From assembly GCF_014284155.1 (NCBI RefSeq), contig NZ_JACOFZ010000001.1:62001-126000 (forward strand): a DNA stretch of 64,000 nt, given 5' to 3'. Shown piece after piece: positions 50,063-59,652 of this stretch (its first letter is position 1; every line of letters starts with the position of its first letter). Source of the DNA: Affinundibacterium nitidum (GTDB taxonomy: Bacteria; Pseudomonadota; Gammaproteobacteria; Burkholderiales; Burkholderiaceae_D). The position numbers and the translations under genes are program-made. The notes beneath the pieces are model-generated. The model did no database searches. It was given only the letters and a program-made list of their open reading frames with translations, and was not told the origin of the DNA.

Positions 50063-50095
50063 AAAAAAAGCCGGTCAAAGACCGGCTTTTTCTTG
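50063..50095. terminator. Intrinsic terminator of the small lipoprotein gene
   Basis: AAAAAAGCCGGTC-AAA-GACCGGCTTTTTC, T runs on both strands; it lies 13 bases past the stop of the minus-strand lipoprotein gene. Confidence 0.88.
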
Positions 50096-50107
50096 AAGTA
50101 ATAAAAA

Positions 50108-50323
50108 TTACTTAGATGCTGCAGAAGCTGCTGCTTCAGCTGCTGGTGCAGATGCTGTAGAAGCTGCTGCGTCAACTGCTGGTGCAGATGCTGGAGCTGC
50201 TGCTGGTGCAGATGCTGGAGTTGCTTCAACAGAAGCGGAAGCAGATGCTGGTGTTTCAGCTGGTTTGTTGCATGCTACCAAAGCTACAGCCAACAAGGAA
50301 ACGAGCAAAAGTGATTTTTTCAT
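50108..50323 (-). CDS. Small Ala/Pro/Ser-rich lipoprotein
   Basis: 71 residues. The signal sequence MKKSLLLVSLLAVALVAC ends in a lipobox (LVAC), so the mature protein is lipidated at Cys18 with Asn next to it. The remaining ~53 residues are almost only Ala, Ser, Pro, Val, Glu and Thr in loose repeats of the ASAPAAAPAS type. It has its own terminator and an AT-rich upstream region with a perfect 18-bp palindrome. Such lipoproteins are common in Oxalobacteraceae; function is unknown. A flexible peptidoglycan-spanning tether is possible. Confidence 0.8.
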   Translation of the reverse strand: MKKSLLLVSLLAVALVACNKPAETPASASASVEATPASAPAAAPASAPAVDAAASTASAPAAEAAASAASK

Positions 50324-50628
50324 GTTTTTACTTTCAATAAATAGATCTAAAAAAACAACAAACTTGCGATGAATAATTACCGGTAATTATCGCTCAATAG
50401 GTTAAGCCGCGGGCAGAAAATCAAAATGACCTTGCAAATCCTACGAAACTTTCCTAACCGCGAATTATAATGATTTTTCTGTCAATCGAATATAGTTCTT
50501 GGCTTTTTTTTCCAAAAAAATGATGGTTTTTTGTGTTTTCCCGATCATTTATTCTATTGTTCGTTGTTTGTCGGCCAAAACCCTGTACATTTGCGATGAT
50601 TTTGCATCGGAAATTTGTAGTAAACCAT
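50324..50628. other. Intergenic region between roxA-like and lipoprotein genes
   Basis: 305 bases, AT-rich, no supported gene. It contains a perfect palindrome ATAATTACCGGTAATTAT at 50373-50390, 50 bases upstream of the lipoprotein ATG, and T-rich tracts near 50500-50540. The promoter of the lipoprotein gene should be here. Confidence 0.5.
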
Positions 50629-51768
50629 TCATTTCTTAATTAAATTTAACCAACCATCCTCATACCAAATGCAGAATGCCTCAAGAACGTCGTCGGAAGC
50701 TTCTGCCATGTCTTTAGCATCTAGATGTCTTTGATTGGCTAGTTTGTTGAGGACCAGCTTGTCTTCACGTCCTACCTTAAAAGATTCACCATTAATAAAT
50801 ATATGTTTCCCTTGATATAGCATTTGGGTCTTTAGCGCTAATGACACGCCATTTTTCAATGCCGCTTGTGCAAAACGTTTCGGGGTTAGGGGGTTTTCTG
50901 GCGACTCAAAGAAGACTGAGGCTTTCGGCTCAGTTAAGTATTCACCTAAGAATATCGCCATGTCTTCTTTTGAAAGCGTAATCTTATTGAGCTCGTGCAC
51001 CACCTTTTCAAGCATCGCGCTGCTAATCTCTGCAGGATCTTTGGGGGCAGTTAAGTCCGGGTCAGAATAGCGACCTGGGAGCTCTATGGTATCGACCATA
51101 AATTGCAGGAAGTTTTCGCCGAGTTCTTGAAATGATGGCGAGCGAAATCCAATTGAGTAGGTCATACACTCATTTAAAGCGACGCCGTCGTGAGCGTAAT
51201 GTGGTGGCAGATAGAGCATGTCGCCCGGTTCTAGCACGAACTCTTGATCACAAACGAAGTTACGCAAAATTTTAAGGGGCATTCCTTCAATTAAACTCAA
51301 ATCCTTTTGTGCACTGATTTGCCACCGTCGCTGACCATGCGCCTGCAATAAAAACACGTCATAGGAATCGAAATGTGGTCCAACGCCGCCGCCCTCGCGG
51401 GCGTAGCTAATCATCAAGTCATCAAGGCGGGCATCTGGCGCAAAACGAAATTGTCGCAAAAGCGCATCGGCCTTTTCTTGATGTAAATTTACCCCTTGTA
51501 CCAACAAGGTCCAATCTTTCTTTTGCTTGAGCGGAATTTTATCAATTGGTCCATTTTGCATGTCCCAGTGTTGGTCAAAAAAACAGATCAAACGAGACTC
51601 CACGTCGTCGCGAGCAGCCATCTCGAAGAGTTCCTCAGGTGAGAACAGTGCCTTAAAGCCCGGAATCGCTTGTCGGATGAGCAGTGGTTTTTTCTGCCAA
51701 TAAGTTGCAAAAAATTCCTCAGCTGTGATGCCGCCAAGTAAAGTCAGTGCTTGAGATGTTTTTTTCAT
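50629..51768 (-). CDS. JmjC-type ribosomal oxygenase (RoxA/YcfD-like), cupin domain protein
   Basis: 379 residues. A 2-oxoglutarate/Fe(II) oxygenase fold: FFATYWQKKPLLIRQAIPGF near the N-terminus, iron ligands His and Asp in GGGVGPHFDSYDVFLLQAHGQRRW, and the distal His in LYLPPHYAHDGVALNE. A C-terminal winged-helix dimer region follows. E. coli RoxA (YcfD) hydroxylates an arginine of ribosomal protein L16. The match in length and motifs makes the same role likely. It is divergent from slyD across 116 bases. Confidence 0.9.
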   Translation of the reverse strand: MKKTSQALTLLGGITAEEFFATYWQKKPLLIRQAIPGFKALFSPEELFEMAARDDVESRLICFFDQHWDMQNGPIDKIPLKQKKDWTLLVQGVNLHQEKADALLRQFRFAPDARLDDLMISYAREGGGVGPHFDSYDVFLLQAHGQRRWQISAQKDLSLIEGMPLKILRNFVCDQEFVLEPGDMLYLPPHYAHDGVALNECMTYSIGFRSPSFQELGENFLQFMVDTIELPGRYSDPDLTAPKDPAEISSAMLEKVVHELNKITLSKEDMAIFLGEYLTEPKASVFFESPENPLTPKRFAQAALKNGVSLALKTQMLYQGKHIFINGESFKVGREDKLVLNKLANQRHLDAKDMAEASDDVLEAFCIWYEDGWLNLIKK

Positions 51769-51884
51769 GATGCCTAAAACCTGTGAGAAACGAAAAGTTC
51801 AGGCAGGATAAATCATAGTCGCCGCGGGAGGAAGGTATAATGCATGAGGTAACACAAAAGATCTGAAATTATTAAGGAAATAGT

Positions 51885-52418
51885 ATGAAAATTGCCAAAA
51901 ATACCGTGGTGACGGTCGAATACAGTTTGTCCGATACGCTCGGCAATCTGATTGAGGAAGGCCAGGAGCCAATGGTTTACCTTCATGGTGGCTACGAGAA
52001 CACATTACCCAAAATTGAGGAAGCGCTCGAAGGTAAAGCGGTGGGCTTCAACGAAACGATTCAAGTTGAACCGGAAGATGCTTTTGGCGATTACGATGCT
52101 GAATTGGTTAAAGTGGAAGAGCGTAGTCGATTACCATCACCAATTGAAGTGGGAATGCAATTTGAAGGTACCCCAGAAGAGAATGAAGATGGCGAAAGCG
52201 TGATCTTTACTGTCACTGAAATCGCGGAAGATAAAGTAGTCCTTGACGGTAATCACCCGCTTGCAGGTATTGCTTTGCGCTTTGCTCTCAACGTTGTCGA
52301 CGTGCGTGCGGCCACTGAAGAGGAAATTGCGCATGGTCACGTGCACGGTGCGCACGGTCATCATCATGGTGACGAAGATGATGAAGACGGTGAATTTCGC
52401 ACAGTGCAGTTGCATTGA
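51885..52418 (+). CDS. slyD: FKBP-type peptidyl-prolyl isomerase, SlyD-like, with His-rich metal-binding tail
   Basis: 177 residues. The FKBP domain (VTVEYSLSDTLGNLIEEG, PMVYLHGGYENTLPKIEEALEGK) holds an IF insert-in-flap chaperone domain (VEPEDAFGDYDAELVKVEERSRLP ... DGNHPLAGIALRFALNVVDVRAAT). The tail (HGHVHGAHGHHHGDEDDED) has eight His and several acids, like the nickel-binding tail of SlyD that serves hydrogenase maturation. No hydrogenase or urease genes are in the window. AAGGAAAT precedes the ATG. Confidence 0.93.
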   Translation: MKIAKNTVVTVEYSLSDTLGNLIEEGQEPMVYLHGGYENTLPKIEEALEGKAVGFNETIQVEPEDAFGDYDAELVKVEERSRLPSPIEVGMQFEGTPEENEDGESVIFTVTEIAEDKVVLDGNHPLAGIALRFALNVVDVRAATEEEIAHGHVHGAHGHHHGDEDDEDGEFRTVQLH

Positions 52419-52457
52419 TCAAAATTCGAATCTAAATTTTGCTTTATCACCTTGATG

Positions 52458-52498
52458 AACTCTAGCTTGGTCTGTTTAGATTAAGCTGGAGTTTTTTT
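52458..52498 (+). terminator. Intrinsic terminator after slyD
   Basis: AACTC(T)AGCTT pairs with AAGCT(G)GAGTT with one mismatch, followed by T7. Confidence 0.75.
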
Positions 52499-52541
52499 AT
52501 GTCTCTTTTTTTTCTGAGTTGTGCAAAATAAAAGTCGATCG

Positions 52542-53210
52542 ATGAAATTTATATTCGTATTTTTAATGCTTGGTGTTCAGTTTTTGTCGGCAAGTGCACA
52601 GAATTGCGATCGAGCGATCACTTGGAGAGATGCAAGCTACCTTAAACGAAGTACTAATAGCGGCGCAGTATCGAGCATCGCTGAATGGCGACGTTATCGT
52701 GATGCTGATTGGGTTCAAATTGACTTTGACGGGCAAGTCACAACCATGATTAGCTTCAAGAGCGGCCTTCGGCTCCTGCACTCAAAAGATAATTCGAGGC
52801 CGATAGAGTTAGCTGAAATCGTTATGGCGATTGAAAGTCCCATGTGGTCGGCGGGGAAAGCGATGTTTACGAATCTTAAGACACCGTGCCAACTCAAAGA
52901 AGGTGAAAACACGCCGGTAAGTCAGCGCGATCTTGATTTAGGCGTTGCTCGAGCCTCAGATTCCCCAAGGTTTTATGGAAATCTAAAGCGCCAAGGCATG
53001 CGCGTTACGTATTCGATCGAGATTCAGCGTGGAAAATCTGATGATCAATTTGATCGTTTGTATGGGACCTGGGAATATGACGCTAACTTACAGAAATTTT
53101 CGGCCGATTATGATGTGCAGGGTTGGACAATCTATCGTGGTAGCGTTCGTCAAGAGCAATTGCCTTTGGGGCGCGAACTGCCTATTTCGGAAGTGTTGAG
53201 ACAGTATTGA
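52542..53210 (+). CDS. Secreted protein of unknown function
   Basis: 222 residues from the ATG at 52542; a GTG at 52521 adds seven residues before a clear signal peptide (MKFIFVFLMLGVQFLSASAQ). I do not recognise the family. The mature protein has Cys residues in QNCDRAITWRD and KTPCQLKEG that may form a disulfide, and alternating hydrophobic/polar stretches suggesting mostly beta structure (DWVQIDFDGQVTTMISF, MRVTYSIEIQRG, FDRLYGTWEYDANLQKFSADYDVQGWTIYRGSV). It is flanked by a terminator on each side, so it is transcribed alone. Confidence 0.75.
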   Translation: MKFIFVFLMLGVQFLSASAQNCDRAITWRDASYLKRSTNSGAVSSIAEWRRYRDADWVQIDFDGQVTTMISFKSGLRLLHSKDNSRPIELAEIVMAIESPMWSAGKAMFTNLKTPCQLKEGENTPVSQRDLDLGVARASDSPRFYGNLKRQGMRVTYSIEIQRGKSDDQFDRLYGTWEYDANLQKFSADYDVQGWTIYRGSVRQEQLPLGRELPISEVLRQY

Positions 53211-53252
53211 GTACGCTTGAGTTTGCCAAAATAGTAGCAATCTAAACTGTAA

Positions 53253-53290
53253 AACTACCAATGCAAATCACAAGACTTGCATTGGTAGTT
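53253..53290. terminator. Perfect 14-bp hairpin between two convergent genes
   Basis: AACTACCAATGCAA pairs exactly with TTGCATTGGTAGTT around a 10-base loop. The flanking A/T runs are short, but it lies between convergent genes (the secreted protein and mutS), so a bidirectional terminator is likely. Confidence 0.65.
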
Positions 53291-53297
53291 GTTGGTG

Positions 53298-55934
53298 CTA
53301 TTGCTCGTCACGCGAGAGAGACTTAAGATGGTAGAGTGCCTCGAGTGCTTCGCGGGGCGTCATTGCATCTGGATCTAAATCCTTGATCGCGATAGAAAGC
53401 GGAGACTCCAGCAGAACTTCATCGCCGTCGGTCTCTCCACTTATATTGGGATTTGCCCCAGCAAATAAATCAAACTGCGGCGTACTCTGTAAGGATTGTG
53501 CTTCAAGATCTGCCAAGTGCTTACGTGCCGCGCGAATTACTGGTTGTGGAATGCCCGCTAATTGCGCGACCTGCAAGCCATAACTTTGAGATGCTGGTCC
53601 AGCTTGTACCGCATGTAAGAAAACAATATTTTCTTTGTGCTCAATCGCAGATAAATGTACGTTTTCTGCACTGGGGTGGATATCGGGCAGTTGCGTGAGT
53701 TCAAAATAATGTGTGGCGAAGAGCGTAAAACTCTTTGATGCAGTAATGAGGTGACGTGCAATGGCCCACGCTAGCGCTAAACCGTCAAAGGTGGAAGTGC
53801 CGCGACCAACTTCATCCATGAGCACCAAAGAATTCTCAGTAGCACTATGTAGAATTGCTGAAGATTCTGTCATCTCGACCATAAAGGTTGATCGACCACC
53901 GGCTAAATCGTCTGCAGCGCCAATGCGAGTAAAAATGCGATCAATCGGACCAATGTTGGCGCTATTGGCAGGCACGTAGCTGCCGACATAGGCTAATAAA
54001 GTGATCAATGCGGTTTGGCGCATGAAGGTGGATTTACCACCCATGTTAGGACCAGTGATTAAGAGTAGTTTCTTATCCGCGGACAGTTGGCAATCATTTG
54101 CAATGAAACGCTCAATTTGATTTTCAACAACCGGGTGACGACCTTGGACGATATCGAGGGTCGGTTCAATTACGAGTTGCGGCGCACACCAGTTATTCTT
54201 CATGGCGTGATCTGCAAGACTGGATAAGGTGTCGATTTGCGCTAAAGCATGCGCAATCGCTTGCAGAGTTTGGATATGCGGTAACAAGTCTTGAAGTAAT
54301 TTTTCATATAAGACTTTTTCTCGCACTAAGGCGCGTTCCTGAGCAGATAGTGCTTTGTCTTCGAAAGCCTTTAGCTCTGGTGTGATGTACCGCTCTGCGT
54401 TCTTGAGTGTTTGTCGACGGCGATAATTATCCGGAACCTTGTCAGCTTGGCCATTAGTGACTTCGATGTAGAAACCATGCACCTTGTTGTATTCAACTCG
54501 CAAATTGGCAATGCCTGTGCGGGCGCGCTCTGAGGTTTCGAGGTCAATTAGAAATTGCCCCGCATTTTCTGAAAGCGAACGTAGTTCGTCCAATTCGGCA
54601 TCAAAACCATTGGCGATGACTCCACCATCGCGCACCATGGTCGCCGGTTGTGCCATCAATGAACGTTCAAGCAAATCGAGGCAGTCGATCGGTGTAGCTA
54701 AATCACTTAATGCGTGTGTTAGTAGTTGGGGCTCGTTATTCTTAATGCACATCGATACATAACTTCTAACTGTGCCGAGATGCTGTATGCCGTCACGCAA
54801 AGCAGCGAGGTCACGTGGTCGTGCGGATTGTAAGGCAATGCGCGTTGTGATGCGTTCGATGTCGGGGATCGAGGTCAGTGTCGTTGAAAGGCCGTTGGTG
54901 GCGTCGGCTTGCAATAGTGCATGAATTGCTTGGTGGCGATTGCGTGCAATGCTCTGGTCGCGTTTGGCGTGATGTAACCAGTGTCGAAGTAGACGAGAAC
55001 CCATCGCCGTACGGCAGTGATCAAGCAATGAAAAAAGTGTCGGTGATTCTTGACCTCGGAGTGTTTCAGTCAATTCCAAATTGCGGCGGGTGGCACTATC
55101 GAGGCCGATGAATTCATTTTCATCTTCAACACTCAGTGCGTTGACATGCTTTAAACCACGACCCTGGGTTGATTCGGCATAACGTAGTAGCGCACCCGAA
55201 GCGCCAAGCGCGGCTCCGAAATTCTCAACTCCAAAGCCGGTTAAAGACGAGGTCGCAAGTTGGTCTTGCAAGGCCTTTTGCCCCTGTTTTACGTCGAAAT
55301 GCCAATCAGGAACTTCAGAGAATTTACCTGGTAATTCAGGTCGAATCTCATCAAGAATAACTGCTCCAGCGGAGCATAAAATTTCGGCAGGAGAGATGCG
55401 TTCTAACTCGTGTTGAAGGCGCACTCTTAGAGACTTTTCTTCGGTGCTGAACTCCATTAGTTTCAAGGCGCCACTAGCAAGTGATAGCCAAGCTAAACCG
55501 ACGTTGACAGTTTTGCGCTGCGTCAGCAAGGCGATAGCAAGTAAAGGTCGCTCTGACTTCTCTGGTAAGAGGTCGGTGTCGGTCAAGGTGCCGGGTGTGA
55601 TCACTCTCATCACTTTGCGTTCTACAGGCCCTTTGCTGGTTGCTGGATCTCCGATTTGTTCGCAGATTGCAGCGGATTCGCCAATCTTTACTAACTTTGC
55701 TAAATACGGTTCTAAAGAATGAAACGGCACGCCCGCCATTTTGATCGGTGCACCATTCGAACTGCCACGTTGGGTCAGCGTAATCCCCAAAATTCGAGAT
55801 ACCTTTTCCGCATCTTCGAAAAACAATTCATAAAAATCGCCCATGCGATAAAACACGAGCGTGTCTGGATAATCCGCTTTGATCGCGAGATATTGGCGCA
55901 TCATTGGCGTGTGATTCGATTCTACTGCTGCCAT
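53298..55934 (-). CDS. mutS: DNA mismatch repair protein MutS
   Basis: 878 residues. Recognises mismatches and starts methyl- or MutL-directed repair. The N-terminal mismatch-binding domain has the Phe-x-Glu motif in [17 protein letters not shown]. Connector, lever and clamp domains follow. The ATPase has Walker [14 protein letters not shown] near residue 630, [26 protein letters not shown] (Walker B and signature) and [13 protein letters not shown]. The C-terminal end, [16 protein letters not shown], includes the tetramerisation region. All key residues are present. Confidence 0.97.
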   Translation of the reverse strand: MAAVESNHTPMMRQYLAIKADYPDTLVFYRMGDFYELFFEDAEKVSRILGITLTQRGSSNGAPIKMAGVPFHSLEPYLAKLVKIGESAAICEQIGDPATSKGPVERKVMRVITPGTLTDTDLLPEKSERPLLAIALLTQRKTVNVGLAWLSLASGALKLMEFSTEEKSLRVRLQHELERISPAEILCSAGAVILDEIRPELPGKFSEVPDWHFDVKQGQKALQDQLATSSLTGFGVENFGAALGASGALLRYAESTQGRGLKHVNALSVEDENEFIGLDSATRRNLELTETLRGQESPTLFSLLDHCRTAMGSRLLRHWLHHAKRDQSIARNRHQAIHALLQADATNGLSTTLTSIPDIERITTRIALQSARPRDLAALRDGIQHLGTVRSYVSMCIKNNEPQLLTHALSDLATPIDCLDLLERSLMAQPATMVRDGGVIANGFDAELDELRSLSENAGQFLIDLETSERARTGIANLRVEYNKVHGFYIEVTNGQADKVPDNYRRRQTLKNAERYITPELKAFEDKALSAQERALVREKVLYEKLLQDLLPHIQTLQAIAHALAQIDTLSSLADHAMKNNWCAPQLVIEPTLDIVQGRHPVVENQIERFIANDCQLSADKKLLLITGPNMGGKSTFMRQTALITLLAYVGSYVPANSANIGPIDRIFTRIGAADDLAGGRSTFMVEMTESSAILHSATENSLVLMDEVGRGTSTFDGLALAWAIARHLITASKSFTLFATHYFELTQLPDIHPSAENVHLSAIEHKENIVFLHAVQAGPASQSYGLQVAQLAGIPQPVIRAARKHLADLEAQSLQSTPQFDLFAGANPNISGETDGDEVLLESPLSIAIKDLDPDAMTPREALEALYHLKSLSRDEQ

Positions 55935-56072
55935 AGTCTTGGATTCTTCTTTTTAAAATGGATAGTCGGCATGAAAGCACTAAGTGCGAAATCATAGCGC
56001 AATTGGGGCTAAAAACCTTGGTTTTATCGTCGACTTTTCGATGGAATTTGCTTACGAGATCAGCGTCGGAAA

Positions 56073-56104
56073 CAAAAAACGGGCGGTACTGATGTACGGC
56101 CCGT
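56073..56104 (-). terminator. Intrinsic terminator of rhlE
   Basis: Reading the minus strand, ACGGGCCGTAC pairs with GTACCGCCCGT (one mismatch), followed by T6. It lies just past the rhlE stop. Confidence 0.75.
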
Positions 56105-56131
56105 CTGTTTTACTCTCTACTCTACGGTAAC

Positions 56132-57505
56132 TTATGCACCGCCACGACCGCCTGAGCGACGCGGAGTGTTTTGTTTAAATGCGGGTTTTGCACCTTGCGG
56201 CTTTGGAGTTGCGTTACGGTTGGGCTTACTTGGCGCTGCCGTTGCTGGCCGGTTGCCTGTTTTTGCACTGCTGCTCCGCTGATTATTGCTGCGACCACGG
56301 CCTTGACCAGGCTGCGGAAAACTACGCAATTGTATCGGTTGTGCTTTCGCATTCGGGTCTGGAATGAAGCCGTCAATAATTTCTTGTGGAATTTGACGTT
56401 TGATAAACTTCTCGATATCAGCCAATAATTTGAATTCATCCACACATACCAAAGATACGGCTTCACCAGTGGCGCCAGCGCGCCCAGTGCGGCCGATGCG
56501 GTGGACATAATCCTCAGGCACGTTTGGTAAATCGTAATTGACGACGTGCGGCAATTGGTCGATGTCGATACCGCGAGCGGCAATATCTGTTGCTACAAGC
56601 ACTGTCAGGCTGCCATCCTTGAATTCTGCCAACGCCTTGGTGCGTGCTGATTGACTCTTGTTGCCATGAATCGCCATTGCGTTAATGCTATCTCTGGCTA
56701 GCTGCTCAACCAGTTTGTTGGCGCCATGTTTTGTACGCGTAAACACCAAAACTTGCGACCAATTTTGGGTTTTAATCAGATGCGCAAGCATAGGATGTTT
56801 TTTATCGCGATCGACTGGATGAACCTTTTGTGCAATAACTTCAACCGTTGAATTGCGACGAGCAACTTCGATCATCGCCGGATTGTTGAGTAACTTGTCA
56901 GCGAGTGCCTTGATGTCGTCTGAAAATGTCGCCGAGAACAACAAGTTTTGACGTTTACTAGGTAAGATTGCCAAGACCTTTTTGATGTCATGAATAAAGC
57001 CCATGTCCAACATACGATCGGCTTCGTCAAGAACGAGGATCTCTATGTTTTTGAGGTCGATCGTATTTTGCTGATGATGATCTAAGAGTCGGCCAGGTGT
57101 CGCAACCAGAACGTCGACGCCATTTTTTAATAGCTTAATCTGTGGGTTAATGCCTACGCCGCCGAAAATCACTCCAGAATTCAGAGGTGTGTGTTTGCCA
57201 TAGGTACGCACACTTTCCTCTACTTGTGCGGCGAGTTCGCGGGTTGGTGTCAATACGAGAACGCGAATTGGGCGCTTGTCAGTTTTGTTCTTGGGTACAA
57301 GTTTATTGCGTAATAAACGTTCAAGTAAGGGGAGGGTAAAACCTGCAGTCTTACCTGTGCCGGTTTGGGCGCCTGCTAGCAGGTCGCCGCCTTGAATCAC
57401 AGCAGGAATCGCTTGTGCCTGAATCGGAGTCGGGGATGTGTAACCGTGTTCGGTGACTGCGCGAACGATGGACTCGGAGAGACCGAGATCTGAAAATGTG
57501 GTCAT
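56132..57505 (-). CDS. rhlE: DEAD-box ATP-dependent RNA helicase, RhlE type
   Basis: 457 residues from the ATG at 57505 ([17 protein letters not shown]); an ATG at 57547 would add 14 residues with no homology. Helicase motifs: Q motif [22 protein letters not shown], Ia [41 protein letters not shown] and [12 protein letters not shown]. The ~85-residue C-terminal tail is rich in Arg, Asn, Pro and Gly (ending RRSGGRGGA), as in RhlE proteins involved in ribosome assembly and mRNA decay. It is a single-gene unit. Confidence 0.93.
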   Translation of the reverse strand: MTTFSDLGLSESIVRAVTEHGYTSPTPIQAQAIPAVIQGGDLLAGAQTGTGKTAGFTLPLLERLLRNKLVPKNKTDKRPIRVLVLTPTRELAAQVEESVRTYGKHTPLNSGVIFGGVGINPQIKLLKNGVDVLVATPGRLLDHHQQNTIDLKNIEILVLDEADRMLDMGFIHDIKKVLAILPSKRQNLLFSATFSDDIKALADKLLNNPAMIEVARRNSTVEVIAQKVHPVDRDKKHPMLAHLIKTQNWSQVLVFTRTKHGANKLVEQLARDSINAMAIHGNKSQSARTKALAEFKDGSLTVLVATDIAARGIDIDQLPHVVNYDLPNVPEDYVHRIGRTGRAGATGEAVSLVCVDEFKLLADIEKFIKRQIPQEIIDGFIPDPNAKAQPIQLRSFPQPGQGRGRSNNQRSSSAKTGNRPATAAPSKPNRNATPKPQGAKPAFKQNTPRRSGGRGGA

Positions 57506-57628
57506 GCTAATTTCTATAAAAACAAATCGCTCACGGAAGGTGAACAAGACTTGTGTGCTGCTATCAACTTACCGAAGCACTTAGTAGCTTCTTGTGGAAT
57601 TTACTGTGCTCCGGCAAAGGTAAAACAA

Positions 57629-58423
57629 TTATTTTGCAAAGCTTTGCAATGCATTCACCATTTGTCCAAAGACTTTCGGTGTACCGGCCAAGACATCACC
57701 TTTGTACAAGTAGTCTGATTCGCCCGCGAAAGTACCAACGATACCGCCAGCCTCGGTCACGATTAAGGAGCCAGCAGCGATATCCCAAGGAGCCAAACCT
57801 TTTTCAAAGAAGCCGTCAAGGCGACCCATCGCAACGTAAGCCAGATCTAAAGCAGCAGAACCTGGACGACGTAAACCCTGGCATTTTTGCGTCATGATCT
57901 TGTACATCTCCATGTACTCATCAATTTTGGACATGTCGCGACCAGAGAAGCCGGTGCCAATCAAAGCATCTGCAATCTTGTCGAGTTTGGTAACTCGAAT
58001 ACGTTTGTCGTTGAGGAATGCACCAGCGCCTTTTGATGCAGTGAACAATTCATTGCGTGTAGGATCGTAAATTACGGCTTGGGTAATAATGCCTTTTTGT
58101 TGCAAGGCGATTGAGATGCTGTATTGTGGAAAACCGTGAATGAAATTGGTTGTGCCATCGAGCGGATCGATGATCCAAACATTTTCGTTTTCGTCGTGGA
58201 GATTTTTGGATGCGCCGGATTCTTCTGCGAGAATGGCGTGATCAGGATAAGCGGTTGTCAAGACCTCAATGATGGCTGCTTCTGCTGCCCGGTCGACTTC
58301 GGTAACGAAATCATTATTTTGTTTTTCACTGATCTGAACACGATCAATATCAAATGAAGCACGATTGATAATGGTTGAAGCGCGACGAGCGGCCTTAATA
58401 GCCGTATTAAGCATTGGGTGCAT
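57629..58423 (-). CDS. suhB: Inositol monophosphatase family protein SuhB
   Basis: 264 residues from the ATG at 58423 ([16 protein letters not shown]), matching E. coli SuhB (267); a frame open back to 58498 adds 25 unrelated residues. Metal-dependent phosphatase motifs: [25 protein letters not shown] and [17 protein letters not shown]. In E. coli SuhB also joins the rRNA antitermination complex with NusA and NusB. It is divergent from trmJ with 277 bases between, the conserved suhB/trmJ arrangement. Confidence 0.94.
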   Translation of the reverse strand: MHPMLNTAIKAARRASTIINRASFDIDRVQISEKQNNDFVTEVDRAAEAAIIEVLTTAYPDHAILAEESGASKNLHDENENVWIIDPLDGTTNFIHGFPQYSISIALQQKGIITQAVIYDPTRNELFTASKGAGAFLNDKRIRVTKLDKIADALIGTGFSGRDMSKIDEYMEMYKIMTQKCQGLRRPGSAALDLAYVAMGRLDGFFEKGLAPWDIAAGSLIVTEAGGIVGTFAGESDYLYKGDVLAGTPKVFGQMVNALQSFAK

Positions 58424-58700
58424 GTGAGTTTCCGTTAAAATGGCGGCACGTCTTCCACTCGCAAAGCCGAGCTTGCAAAGCATTTTCGTATCGCACAAAG
58501 ATAAATTAAAGAGCAGGGCGAAATTCGGATTGAAAGAAATCTCGCGTAACTTCGCATTTTAACTCAGAATAGAGGGCGAAAATCAGGCTTGGGCTTCTTT
58601 TTTGAATTGTTTTCATCCATAGAGGCATGTTCTTGCTAGGTTCGCTGCGCTTTATTGTTGTCACTTTTTTCTTTTTGTCGGAAAGCACCTCGCAACACAA

Positions 58701-59462
58701 ATGACTATTGAACACTTTTTTAGCCAACTTCGCTTTGTTCTCGTTGATACGAGCCACCCAGGTAATGTTGGTGCAGCCGCACGCGCCATTAAGACGATGG
58801 GGTTTGGTCAATTGTATTTGGTGAATCCTCGCTATGACAATGTGCTCAGTCATCCAGATGCGATCGCATTCGCAAGTGGCGCTCAAGATGTTTTAGAGCG
58901 TGCTTGTGTCGTCAGGACAATTGAAGAGGCATTAACTGGTTGTCAATTTGTCGCCGCAGTGAGTGCAAGGTTGCGCGAATTTTCACCTCCAGTTATCGAC
59001 GCCCGCGCTTTTGGAAAGCGATTGGTTGCAGACTCACAGCAAAAGTCTGCTCTGGTATTTGGAAGTGAGCGTTATGGCTTGCCGAATCAAATTGTGATTG
59101 ATAGCCATGTTTTGATCAATATACCTACTGATGCAACCTATTCATCTTTGAATTTGGCGCAGGCCATTCAAATTTTGGCCTATGAGGCAAGGCTGGCGAT
59201 TATGTCTGCAGTGGCGTTGCCAAATGTGCCTGATGCAACGATCAGTGTTGGCTTTCGTGGCGAATCAGCGACAAGCGAGCAGATCGACGGTATGTATGAT
59301 CATTTAGAACAGGCTTTGACACACGTGGGATTTTTGGATGCCGATAATCCAAAGAAACTCATGCCGCGATTGAAACGAATGTTTTCTCGAACGCAACTCG
59401 AAGTAGAAGAAGTGAATATAATGCGAGGTATCGCTCGAAAAATTCTGGGCTTAAAGAATTAA
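58701..59462 (+). CDS. trmJ: tRNA (cytidine/uridine-32-2'-O)-methyltransferase TrmJ
   Basis: 253 residues. A SPOUT (trefoil knot) methyltransferase: FVLVDTSHPGNVGAAARAIKTMGF at the N-terminus, LVFGSERYGLPNQ and the knot segment INIPTDATYSSLNLAQAIQILAYE. The ~90-residue C-terminal extension (DHLEQALTHVGFLDADNPKKLMPRLKRMFSRTQLEVEEVNIMRGI) is typical of TrmJ dimers. It modifies position 32 of the tRNA anticodon loop. The divergent suhB neighbour agrees. Confidence 0.94.
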   Translation: MTIEHFFSQLRFVLVDTSHPGNVGAAARAIKTMGFGQLYLVNPRYDNVLSHPDAIAFASGAQDVLERACVVRTIEEALTGCQFVAAVSARLREFSPPVIDARAFGKRLVADSQQKSALVFGSERYGLPNQIVIDSHVLINIPTDATYSSLNLAQAIQILAYEARLAIMSAVALPNVPDATISVGFRGESATSEQIDGMYDHLEQALTHVGFLDADNPKKLMPRLKRMFSRTQLEVEEVNIMRGIARKILGLKN

Positions 59463-59652
59463 AGATTTCGGAAGCATCGTCGTTTATTGTTATAACAGTT
59501 AGCAAAATTACTTAGTCTCCGTCATTTTTGTTTTTTTTGTGTTGAATGTTACGATGTTTAACCAAATTCCAAGCCGTTTTGCTTTAAATCTACATGCAAA
59601 AGAAGTAACATTGGGCCTTGCGTCGGATAGAGAATAAGAATAGTAAGAATCC

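Noticed and set aside
50108-50260. Short direct repeats (GCTGCTG/GATGCTG) as a possible CRISPR or minisatellite
   Set aside because: They are in-frame codons of the Ala-rich lipoprotein; there are no regular spacers.
58506-58886. 126-codon minus-strand frame between suhB and trmJ
   Set aside because: Half of it is antisense to the conserved trmJ N-terminus and the rest lies in the divergent promoter region.
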